The notes beneath the pieces were generated by a model that made no database searches, was not told the origin of the DNA, and saw nothing but the letters and a program-made list of their open reading frames with translations. The position numbers and the translations under genes were made by a program. From contig GG745348.1 in the NCBI GenBank assembly GCA_000151295.1, positions 866,696 through 893,807 on the forward strand: a stretch of DNA of 27,112 bases, given 5' to 3'. The DNA comes from Allomyces macrogynus ATCC 38327. Lineage: Eukaryota > Blastocladiomycota > Blastocladiomycetes > Blastocladiales > Blastocladiaceae. This document shows positions 18,111 through 27,112 of the stretch, in pieces (within the stretch, counting starts at the first letter, position 1; each line of letters starts with the position of its first letter).

Positions 18111-20057
18111 ATGACGGCCGGACCTGACGTTGCCGAAGGCACCGCGAGCGCCAAGCGCGCGTTTTTGCTCCTGATCAAGTCGTTTATCGGGACCGGCGTG
18201 CTCTTCTTGCCATCGGTCCGATTTCACGCTCTCCTCACGACGTGCCCCGTGCACATCGCAAGCTCATTGTGTTCTTGTGCCCTTGCTTCTCAACAGGCAT
18301 TCAAGGATGGCGGGCTCACGTTCTCGATTGTGCTTCTGATCGTGCTCGCCTACTTTGCCGTCTACGGGATGCTGCTGCTCGTCAAGACGAATCAGACGAT
18401 CCCGGGCAGTTTTGAGGAAATGGGCGGGAAGTTGTACGGCAAGGTCATGGAATACGTCGTCTTGACGAGTGTCGCGTTGTCGCAAGTTGGGTTCTGTTCA
18501 GCCTACGTCGTACGTCATCACATTCTTTCCATTCTTCGACGGCGCGAATGACGACTTACATGAACGACGATTGACCTTGCTCCGTGCTCCGTGCTCCGTG
18601 CTCCGTGCTCCGTGCTCCGTGCATGTAGCTGTTTGTTGCCAACAACATGGTCGAATTCCTGCACCGCGTCTCGGGCGGCACGATCCAGGTAGCGCAGTTG
18701 ACGATCGTGTTCATTCAAATCGGGCTCTACATGTTCATGGCCCAGGTGCGCTTTCACGACAAAGCGGGACCAGACCACGCGGCGGATCCTCATTGACTTG
18801 TTGCTCCTGGACAAAACGTAGATCCGGAGGATTGAGGGCTTTGCCGCGTTCTCGCTCGTCGGCACCGCGTTTGTCGCATTCGGGTTGATTGTGATCGCGT
18901 ACTACTCGATTGACAACATCGTCTCGATGGGCGGTGTCGCCAAGGACGTTGTGCAGTTCAACCCGGACCGGTTCTCGCTGTTCATTGGTGTGTTCATCAA
19001 CCCGGTGCCGACCGGGACTGAGATTTGGAGAGCGTGAACTGACCTGTTTCCTGGTCCTTCTCCACCGTAGGCACCGCCGTGTACGCATTGTCGCTCCTCG
19101 GTTACCCCTGCGTCAGTGTCCGTGTCCTGACACTCTCTCCCCTCCAACCACCCCCCACCTCCCACTCACTCTAGCTACACGTTCGAGGGCATCGGCCTGG
19201 TCATCCCAATCTCGCACTCGATGCGCAACCGCGCGCAATTCCCGATGGTCCTGTCGCTCGCCATGACCGTGACCGTTGCCGTCTACCTGTTCATGGGCGC
19301 GATCGGGTACCTCAGTTTTGGCGCGCACGTGCAAACAATTGTGCTCTTCAACTTGCCGAGCTCCAACTTGACGTCGACCATCTACGTGCTCTACATCTGT
19401 GCGATTGTCCTCTCCTGGCCACTGGTCCTGTTTCCAGCGACCGTGATTGTCGAGAATGCCGTCCTGGCGCGTGTCCGCGGCCAGGTCCAGACCGACAGGA
19501 AAACAGGGGACGCAGATGCGACCAACCCGGAATTGGTGGAGAAGAAGCCCGTCGCGGCGTGGTCGGAGCGCAAGATCTTCTGGGCGCAGAATGTGGTTCG
19601 TGCGGCGCTCGTGCTGGTCGTCGGCATGATCGCGTACGCGGCCGGGAACGCGCTCGATAAGTTGGTCGCGATCATTGGCGGGTTTGGTGCGTCTTCTTTG
19701 CGGCCCGAGTGAGCGCGCGGAGATGTGAGCAGGTTGCTGATCTTGATTGGCCCCTCACCTACCCCCACACTGCACCTTTCCGCACTTCCTCTACACACTC
19801 TCTTGTTCCGCACCTTTCCGTGCCCACACTTGCAGGCTGCATGCCGCTCAGCTACGTGTACGTTCACAACTGCGCAGATCCGGCCGTGCCGCTGTTGCTC
19901 AACATCTAACACGTTTTGTGCGGACAGATACCCGGCCATGTACCACCTGAAGGTGCACCCGGAGCAAGGTTTCGTCGGCCGATTCCTCGACTGGTTCCTG
20001 ATCGTCGTCGGGATCGCGAGTACCGCGTACGTGACGTGGCAAACGTTCACGGTTTAA
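18111..20057 (+). CDS. Avt3/Avt4-like vacuolar amino-acid transporter (AAAP/SLC36 family), eight exons
   Basis: Predicted membrane protein of at least 424 residues in the amino acid/auxin permease family. Relatives of Avt3/Avt4 and SLC36 move neutral amino acids out of vacuoles or lysosomes with protons. Exons: 18111-18215, 18297-18509, 18629-18745, 18822-18987, 19071-19080 (10 bases), 19175-19686, 19836-19857 (22 bases) and 19928-20057. The first helix carries the family motif SFIGTGVLFLPSAFKDGG; later come FIGTAVYTFEGIGLVIPI, HSMRNRAQFP, GYLSFG and SYVYPAMYHLK. About ten or eleven hydrophobic segments are visible. Start 18111 has a good context (ACC before ATG). An in-frame ATG at 18015 would add 32 residues containing SPALPLLSGP, similar to the TPLLPG segment ahead of helix 1 in fungal relatives, so the N-terminus is open. 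The substrate is inferred from the family only. Confidence 0.9.
18579..18622 (+). repeat. 7-base tandem repeat (GCTCCGT) in an intron of the transporter gene
   Basis: About 6.3 perfect copies of GCTCCGT fill 44 bases of the second intron (18510-18628), ending six bases before its acceptor AG. The copies are identical, so the array is young or kept uniform. It overlaps the region where the branch site and pyrimidine tract should be. Confidence 0.95.
19071..19080 (+). other. Predicted 10-base microexon of the transporter gene
   Basis: The sequence ACCGTAG is followed by the ten bases GCACCGCCGT and then the donor GTACGC. The exon joins a split Gly codon (from 18987) to a split Val codon (19175), giving FIGTAVYTFEGIG, a close match to the conserved family pattern. 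The flanking introns are 83 and 94 bases. Confidence 0.8.
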
Positions 20058-20622
20058 GCGGCCGCGAGTGCGAACGAGGGTGACCTGTCCCGTCCGACCG
20101 GCCCCGACGTCTTGCAAGTCGACGCGAGCGGAATGGTGGAATGAAGGGTGGAGAACGACGGGAGAGAGGGAGAGCAATATTGTCGCAACCTGTGTTTCGG
20201 TTGCCGAGTGATTGTGTTTATAAGTAATAGAGAAACCCGCGTGAATTTGCGTTCATCGGAGCAGGCTGCGAGAATGAGCATGTGTGACCATGGTGGCCAG
20301 AGCAAAGCAGCGGCGAGCAGAAGATGGTGAGCCAGAAACAACAAAAAAGTGGGGTTCTGTTCATCCGATCAGAACCGACGACCTCGTGCGCGCCGTCGCG
20401 CGGAATCAAACATCCGCTGCAAAAAGCCAACGTCACGAATCTAGAGAAGAAAACAATGGAACGGAAATACGGAGAAGCGCAGAAGAGGGGGTGGAAGACA
20501 GCAACCAAAATTCGACCCCCCGCAAAAACCAAAACACGACAGCCAAAGCACAAGCACACATGAACGACAACAGCAACCAAAACCGCAACAACATCAACAC
20601 CACCAACACCGCCAGTCCACCC
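20058..20622. other. Intergenic region between convergent transporter and kinase genes
   Basis: About 565 bases holding the 3' ends of two convergent genes. From about 20320 to 20620 the plus strand is strongly A/C-rich, with many CAACA/CCAAAA-type words, so the kinase transcript would have a G/T-rich 3' untranslated region. The continuous frames there have low-complexity Asn/Thr/Lys composition and are taken as non-coding. Confidence 0.4.
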
Positions 20623-23544
20623 TCAGCTAATCACGCACGCACACTTGGAATCCCTCGCTCGCCCATGATCCACCCTATGCCCTGACGTCCCACTCTGCCC
20701 CGCCGTCCCATACCCCGCATTCGCATGCGCGGCTGCCGCCGCCGACACCGCGGCACTATGCGCGGTCCCGACCGACCCGTGCCCACCGTTGGTCGCGAGA
20801 CTATGCGGCGGCGAAGGCACCGGCGGCGCCCCGGACGTCGGCGACCCGGCCGGCGGAATATGCTGTCCGGGTCGCCGCGGCGAAGGTGGTGGGCGGCCGG
20901 ACCGCGGCGTCCGTGGGGTGTTGGGGCCCGACGGGATCATCGCGGGCACTCCGCCGGGGGTGAATGACGCGGGGGCGTGTGCGGGTGGAGTGGTGGGGTG
21001 TAAGCGAGAGGTGGAGGTCGCGGTCGTTGACGTCGAGTGCACGGACGCGGCCGAGATTTGCAGTGGGACGGGCGGGCCCTTAGGACGGTGCAGGGACGAG
21101 GTCGACCCGGTGAAGAGGGGCGCCGCGGCGCCGCCGCCGGTCGCGAGACCGAAGTTGGGCGGCGCGGGGAGGGAAGTGGCTGACGGGACTGTCGCGGTCG
21201 CGGAGGGCTCGGGGGTCGCAATGTCGGCAGCCGAATCCGCCTGTGCGAGCGCCGGCGCCGGCGCCGTACTATGCTCCGCGGCGGGCGCGACCACCGGCTG
21301 CGCGCGGGCGAGCACCGGCGTTTCCGCACGGAGCGACTCGACGTCGATCCCCAATTTCGGCGACGCGGCGCGGTCCGGATCCACGACTGCCGACGACACC
21401 GACGACCGGCGCGAACTCGCGTTCGACTTGCGCCGCAGGTTGGCAATAAACCGCATGACCGCCCAGATCGGATTCGCCTTGGAAATCGCCGCCGACATTT
21501 CCTCGGCAGTAATGTCCTCGGGCCGAATCACGACGGCCACATTGTCTTCCTTGGACGGCAACTCGTACATGTCGTAGTCGGTCACCCACACGTGCGTGCG
21601 AATCGCGTCGAGCGTGATGCGGGTGGCGGGGTTCTTGTCGAGCATGCGCCGTAGAAGGTCGACGAGGGCCGGGTCCATGGCGGCTAGTGTGGGCGGGGTC
21701 AGGGCAGAGGCGGAGCCGTCGGTGAACCCAGACTCGGTGCGCGCGAGCCCGGAGCCGGACGAGGGTTGCGTGCTGCGGTGCCGCTGCGCGCGGAGTTTGG
21801 CACGCGGCGGGGTGAAGTCGGGCTCGTCCTCGGCAATCGACTTATAGAGCTCGACGACCGACCGACCGGTGAACGGCAGCCGGCCATAGACCATACAGTA
21901 CTATCATGCCAACGCTCGACGTCAGCAACCGCGAGTGAAGAGCGACCACCGTGACCACGACGACGTACCAGCGTCACGCCCATCGACCAAATATCACACG
22001 CGCGCCCCGACACGTTCAGTCCCGTCGACGAGGTACTGGTCGTGGAGCTGCCCGTGTTCAAGTGCGTACTCGGGTCGAGCGACGTCGACGGGCTCGGCGT
22101 CATCGACGGCGACGTGACGGGCGTCGCGTTATTGCCCGTCGCGGGCGAGTAGAGCGACATGCGGCACAGTTCGGGCGCGACAAATGCCGGCGAACCCGCC
22201 GACCCGGCGACCTGGTCTTTCGACGCAAACATTTCCGAGACACCGAAGTCGACAATCTTGAGCTCGTTGTCGGCCGAGAGGAGCAGGTTGTCGGGCTTGA
22301 TATCTGCACAATTGGAACGGGGAGTGGGTCAGCAACGTCGGCCGATGGCAGGTGGGGTCGCCCAGCGGCGAGAGAGCAAGCGAACCTCGATGAATGATGT
22401 GGTGCTCGTGCTACACGGAGAAGTAGACGGGAACCACCGTCAGGAAGCATTGACGCAAGAATGGGATCACGCCATTGCCGCCATCTAACGTACCAGGTAC
22501 TCTATTCCCAGCACCATCTGCTGAAAGTAATCGCGCGCGCGGTCCTCGGAAAACGGCTCCGTGTCGCCCGACTCAATGTTCATGATCGACCCGCCGTGGC
22601 ACATTTCAAACACTATCCGGAACGCAACGTCAGTCAACTCTCCACCCAACCGCGGCGCCCACCAAAACCAACCAAATCACGTACCCATGTAAATCTGGTC
22701 GCCATCGGGCACCTCAATCACTTCAAACAGCTTGACGCAGTGCGGGTGGTGCAACCGCTTCAAAATCGCAATTTCGCGGTGGATAATGTCGTCGTCGTCC
22801 TGCGAAAACGGACTGCGCCCAGGGCCACCAGCACCGGGCATCCCGCCGCGACCACGGCCACGACCGCGCATCGCGGCCATGCGCTGCCGCGGGTTCATGG
22901 CCCATTGCGCGCGGCGCAGCCGCGACTTGGAAAATTCCTTGATGGCCTGAAAATGGAAGTGCAGGGGTGAGAAAAATGAAGGAAGGTGGGCTGGCGCAGC
23001 ACCGGCCGAAGAGGGCCCAAAAACATACGTATTCGGTCTTGGTCTGCTCGTCAATGGCAAGACTATGATTCGCAACCGGGGCAAGCGCGTGAGCAACACA
23101 TTTGACCATGGGAAAGCCGCCCGCACCAAACGGCACCGCAATCGCAAAAACGTACTAGACGGTCCCATAGGCCCCCTTGCCTAGAAACTTGGACAGTATA
23201 TACTGGTTGATGCGCGACGTGCCCTCGTCGTCCTGCTCCACGTCCGTCGCAATCGACTCGCGCACGGGCGAGAACAGGTCTTTCGACGCCGACAGCCGCC
23301 GTTTCTGGTGGTAGACGGACGGCGGCTTGGACGGCGTCAGGTTCGGCGACGTGATGGGCGATGCCGACACGGGCAACGACGTCGTGGGGCGGTCTTTGTC
23401 GAGCAGGCCCTGGTTGAGCAGACTCGCGGTCACGGCCGCGGCGAATGATGACGATGGTGCCACGCCGCTGGCGGAGGGCCGTGCGGGCGGCGGGGACGCG
23501 ACGCGCGCAGGCGCGGCGGTCGGCGAGAGCAGGCTCGCAGACAT
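20623..23544 (-). CDS. CaMKK/Sak1-type serine/threonine protein kinase with C-terminal CAAX box, seven exons
   Basis: Predicted 813-residue kinase. Exons: 23544-23156, 23062-23029 (34 bases), 22946-22685, 22612-22494, 22410-22386 (25 bases), 22303-21969 and 21900-20623. After a Ser/Pro-rich N-terminus the catalytic domain starts near residue 113: GKGAYGTV (about 122-129), AIKEFSKSRLRR (Lys144), HRDIKPDN (Asp277), DFGVSEMF (Asp295), GSPAFVAPE, DIWSMGVTLYCMVYGRLPF and MLDKNPATRITLDAIRTHVWV. An Arg/Gly/Pro-rich insert between the lysine and helix C, followed by a REIAILKRLHHPHCVKLFEV segment, is typical of CaMKK and fungal Ssp1/Sak1 kinases, which activate AMPK/Snf1. About 45 Ser/Thr/Pro-rich residues (roughly 325-372) interrupt the domain after APE. 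The long C-terminal tail is low complexity and ends KCACVIS, a predicted farnesylation motif. Substrates are inferred from the family only. Confidence 0.9.
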
Positions 23545-24839
23545 GGTCTACGGTCGTTGGCGGTGGGGAAGAGTGCAGCCAGCGCAGGCTGAGAATGGGT
23601 CGGTGCGTGAATCCGGGCGCGCGTGCGGGGCACAGACTCGGGCGCGCGCGGGCGGGTTCAGGAACGGTTCGGTGGCGGCGTTGCTGCACGATGCAGGTGC
23701 AGGACCGTTGGCACGGGGAGCCGGAGCCACGGTACGGCACGATACGGCACGAGTGAACGAACGGGCACTGGGCTAGACGCTGTTCGCCAAGAACGTTGCA
23801 CACCACGACCTCGGCGGCCGCGCGTCGAGCGTAAGAGCGACTGCGCGGTTATGCAGCGATAAGTACGCGTACGGTGCACCGCACTTTGTGTGCGACGGGC
23901 GGCAGGGGCGGGAACGGAGCGGTCGGCGGAGCGCCGCAGCAGCGCGCCAGTCGCAGTCGCGCAGAGCCGGTGCAGCAAGAGCAGGAGAGTGTCGGCGAGA
24001 GCAACGGCAGCGAACCAGCGAGTCGTCGCAGGTTGATGCAGGTCCGTGGAGGAGCAAAGAGCGCGAGCCTGGCGCCGCCACACGACAAGGCACGGCACAC
24101 GCTTCGGAACGACACGAAACCAAGCAAATCGGGCGCCTGAGAGCTTGGCGCGCGCACAAACGTCGCAGCGCAGGCAGCGAGCAGGACTTGCAGCAAGTGG
24201 AAGCAGCGCGGATGCCAGGCAGCTCGCTGTAGTCGGTGCAGCTGGTTGCGTATGCTGGCTTGCTCGTGAGCAGGTGCGGGTGCGTGCGCGCGCAGGACCA
24301 CGCGGGTCGTGGAGGAGGCCAAGCAAGCGGGGCTCCGGCAGTCGGGGACGGCCGGCAGTCGCAGGTAGCCGAGCTTGCAGCGCTTGTCAGTCGCGAAGGC
24401 CGACCAGGTCGACGTCTGCGATGGAACGAAGTCTGTTCACGGCGGCGGCGGCGGCAGCGGCAGTGGAGAAAGGGACCGACTGGGCGGCTGGCGCTGCCCA
24501 TGGCTGGCCCGCTGCTGACCGGCGCCCCTGACTCATACGCACGCCGGATTTACGTGGTCATCCCCAATCTTGAACCCCATTCTCGCCCCCATTCTGCTCC
24601 ACCTCCACTCGTGCGTCGTCGTCAGTGCGCTTGCTGCATCTCCTGTCCTCTCCACGACGACGTCGACCGCGCCGCCGCCGTCCTCGACCCCAATTGCACC
24701 ACGCCGCGGGCATCGGCAGCAGGGGCTTCAGCATCAGCAGGAGTGTGTACCGCTCAGCACCAACCCGCCCATCCAGCTCAGCTCGTCCTCGACGCGCCCG
24801 TCCCTGCCGTGCACGTCCCATCACCATCTCGCGACCACG
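23545..24839. other. Divergent 1.3-kb region between kinase and gamma-glutamyltransferase genes
   Basis: No gene was recognised on either strand. The many overlapping open frames on both strands are Arg/Ala/Gly-rich and typical of very GC-rich non-coding DNA. The region should contain both promoters and possibly a long kinase leader. A TGACTCA site lies at 24529-24535, and the GGT reading frame is open without ATG from about 24570 to its start. No tRNA, repeat array or TATA box was seen. Confidence 0.4.
24529..24535. promoter_or_regulatory. Gcn4/AP-1-like site (TGACTCA) upstream of the GGT gene
   Basis: A perfect TGACTCAT core lies about 305 bases upstream of the GGT start codon. The motif is the Gcn4/CPC1 binding consensus in fungi. 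The chance expectation for TGA(G/C)TCA is about one per 8 kb, so on its own it is weak; a similar site sits at a similar distance from the oxidase gene. Confidence 0.3.
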
Positions 24840-27091
24840 ATGCCGCCCACTGCCGACAAGCTCGGCGACGCTGCCGTGCGTGACCACCTGCTGCGCGACC
24901 ACGACGACCACCGCCATGCCCAAGCGCCCAATTTGCCTATCCTGCGCGCGCGCACGCGCCGCCGCCGCGTCCTCGCCGCTTGTGCTGCGCTCGCCCTCGG
25001 CGTGACGGCACTCGTGGGCGTTGCCTCACTCGCCGTCCCGCGCACGCGTACCGCGTCGGCGCCGCACGCGCATGCCGACGCGCCACACGTCTACACACAC
25101 GCCGCGGTCGCGGCCGAGGTGCCCGAGTGTTCGACAGTCGGGAAGAACATTATGGTCCAGGGCGGGTCGGCCGTGGATGCCGCGATTGCTACGACCCTCT
25201 GGTACGGATTTCTTTCCGATTGGATGACGTGGGGGTGTGCTTGGCGTGAGTTTTGCTCGTTCGCGCGATTCGTGCGCGTATGCATGCGCGCGAATGGCTG
25301 GCGATGGATGTCATGTCATGTCATGGAAAGGCCAATCCCGCCATCGATTTTGGCCGAACATCACCCGCTCCGACTGACCGAATCACCACCGTCGATTCTA
25401 GCGTCGGGTCCGTGCACTCCTTTGCCTCGGGCATCGGCGGTGGCGGGTTCATGTTGATCCGCGCGCCCGACGGCCGCGCCGACGTAATCGACTTCCGCGA
25501 AACCGCGCCCAACGCCATTTCTGAATCGCTCTACGCGGGTCTCCCCACACGCGCACAGATTGGCGGCTTGGCCGTGGGCGTTCCCGGCGAAATTCGTGGG
25601 TTCGAAGTCGCGCACCGCAAGTACGGGAAATTGCCGTGGGCCGACGTGTTGGCACCGATTATCGCCCTGAACGAGAACGGGTTCAGTATGACCGACACGC
25701 TCTACCGCCGCATCAAGTCGAACATTGCCTGGATTGCCGAGAAACCCGAGTGGGCCGAGGTGTTTTTACAGGACAATGGCGAGATTATCCCGGTCGGCAA
25801 GAAAGTGCGCCGGCCCGCACTCGCATGGACGTTGCGGATCGTTGCCGAGCAGGGCAGTGCCGGGTTCTACGAGGGCGAGATCGCCGAGTCGTTGGTCGCG
25901 GCAGCACAGCGCGAGAACGGCGTCCTGACCCTTGATGATTTGCGCGGGTACAAGGCCGTGGTCCGTGAGCCGGTCGCGATCTGGTACAAGGGTCGCCGGA
26001 TCCTGTCGACGCCCGCGCCGGCGTCAGGCCATGTCCTGCTCTACATGCTCAATATCCTCGAGCGGTTCAGTTTCAAGGAAGGGCCCGTGGGCGTCAACTA
26101 CCACCGGATCGTCGAGGCGTTGCGGTATGGGTTTGCGCGGCGGTCCGAGTTGGGTGACCCGGATTTCTTGGATATCGCGGGACGGCTCGACGAGATTTTG
26201 ACCAAGCAGGAGGCGGCCATGGCGCGGCGCAACATTTCGGACGTATGTGAAATCATTCTCTAATGGTGGAAAGGGCCACTCGCTAACACGCCCATTTTTC
26301 CTTGGCATACTAGTCGACGACCTACCCGCCCGAGCACTACCGCCCGAAATACGAGAACGCGCCGTCGCACGGCACGACGCACGTCTCGGTCGTTGACGCC
26401 AACGACATGGGCGTGGCCGTCACTTCAACCGTGAACTTGATTTTCGGGGCGCATATCATGGACCGGAAGACGGGTGTCGTGCTCAATGACCAAATGGACG
26501 ATTTCTCGTTCCGCAATTTTTCGAATGCGTTTGGGTTGCCGCCGTCGCCGTCCAACTACGTTGGTGCGTTGCTTCGTAAATTATGAGTTGCGGATTGTGT
26601 GCGCAGAAGACTGATTTCGTGCGGTGGGCAATGTAGAGCCGATGAAGCGCCCCATGTCGTCGACGGTCCCGACCATTGTTGAAAAGGACGGCCGGCTCGA
26701 ACTCGTCGTGGGCGGGTCCGGCGGGAGCCGCATTTTGAGTGCGGTGCTGCAGGTACGCTGTTCTCTCCCTCGCTTGTACCAATGGAACGACACTAACACT
26801 CCTTCTCCACCCCGACCACAGACGATCTTGAACCAGATCGAATTCGAATGGGGCGTGACGCGCGCCGTGACGGCGCCGCGGCTGCACGACCAGCTCTACC
26901 CGAACGTGTGCGAGGTCGAGGACGGGTTTGATCCGCGCTCCGTCCAGGAACTCGCGCAGCGCAAGCACGAACTCAAGCTGTTGCCCGTCGGGCGGCACGA
27001 GAGTGTCGTGCAGGCCGTGGCACGTGCACGCGATGGCGCGCTCGAGGCCGTCTCGGATTACCGTAAGGGCGGGCGGCCTGATGGGTACTGA
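24840..27091 (+). CDS. Gamma-glutamyltransferase (glutathione hydrolase), membrane-anchored, five exons
   Basis: Predicted 612-residue gamma-glutamyltransferase, which removes the gamma-glutamyl group from glutathione in the vacuole, secretory lumen or cell surface. Exons: 24840-25201, 25402-26242, 26314-26563, 26637-26752 and 26822-27091; introns are 200, 71, 73 and 69 bases. An arginine cluster (37-43) and a hydrophobic segment at residues 44-66 form a type II signal anchor. Large-subunit motifs are GGSAVDAAIATTLCVG, SGIGGGGFMLI, DFRETAP and GVPGEIRGFE. The mature small subunit should start at Thr422 in HGTTHVSVVD, the autocleavage and catalytic threonine, followed by TSTVNLIFGA, RPMSSTVPTIV, GGSGGSRI and a C-terminal KGGRPDGY. 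All catalytic landmarks appear present. The start is the first ATG in a frame open far upstream and has a purine at -3. Confidence 0.95.
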
Positions 27092-27112
27092 GCGGTCGAG
27101 CTGGGCGGGGCC

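Noticed and set aside
20789..21577. Plus-strand open frame of 262 codons opposite the kinase tail.
   Set aside because: It is a shadow of the low-complexity kinase C-terminus and has only Gly/Ala/Val-rich sequence without a domain.
23658..24501. Overlapping open frames of 150-240 codons on both strands between the kinase and GGT.
   Set aside because: Several mutually overlapping frames are open at once, which is a property of the GC-rich composition. None has recognisable domains or supporting splice structure.
24570..24839. N-terminal extension of GGT upstream of 24840 in the same open frame.
   Set aside because: There is no ATG in this stretch and the composition (Pro/Ser/His-rich) looks non-coding; starting at 24840 places the signal anchor at the usual distance from the N-terminus.
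1..27112. CRISPR arrays, insertion sequences, bacterial operons, tRNA or rRNA genes.
   Set aside because: The window is eukaryotic, with spliced genes on both strands. I saw no direct-repeat arrays with spacers, transposase genes, terminal inverted repeats or cloverleaf-forming sequence, although a covariance-model scan was not possible.

Overview
This is a GC-rich, intron-rich nuclear window that looks fungal. The signs are a Zn2Cys6 regulator with the fungal-specific regulatory domain, a Tip20/RINT1 tether, a fungal-type D-amino-acid oxidase ending in SKL, an SNZ-type vitamin B6 synthase, an Avt3-like transporter and a CaMKK/Sak1-type kinase. The high GC, short introns (mostly 60-150 bases) and a lineage-specific family of degenerate leucine-rich genes would suit an early-diverging fungus such as a blastocladiomycete (Allomyces-like). 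That placement is an inference; no rRNA or marker gene settles it.

Layout, left to right: Tip20/RINT1 (-, 515-3022); a decayed tandem family of leucine-rich genes (+, 3591-6430) in DNA that is visibly less GC-rich; SNZ/PdxS (-, 7242-8635); an F-box-like protein (+, 9255-11389); a Zn2Cys6 transcription factor (-, 11640-14708); a D-amino-acid oxidase (+, 15361-16832); a vacuolar-type amino-acid transporter (+, 18111-20057); a CaMKK-like protein kinase (-, 20623-23544); a gamma-glutamyltransferase (+, 24840-27091). Gene models were built by hand from GT/AG sites, phase and conserved protein motifs. The exon sums of all eight intact genes are exact multiples of three and give full-length proteins.

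The genes do not form one pathway. Four of them (B6 synthase, D-amino-acid oxidase, amino-acid transporter, GGT) touch amino-acid or glutathione metabolism, but this may be chance. The strongest unusual signal is in gene structure. Several genes need extremely short exons: a single-nucleotide exon in SNZ (7580), a 10-base exon inside the zinc-cluster codons of the transcription factor (14424-14433), and a 10-base exon in the transporter (19071-19080), besides exons of 22, 25 and 34 bases. About half of the inferred donors begin GTAC, most often GTACGT. Other points are a predicted farnesylation (CAAX) motif at the end of the kinase, a serine/threonine-rich insert inside its catalytic domain, and a very short intron or nonsense codon in the oxidase gene.
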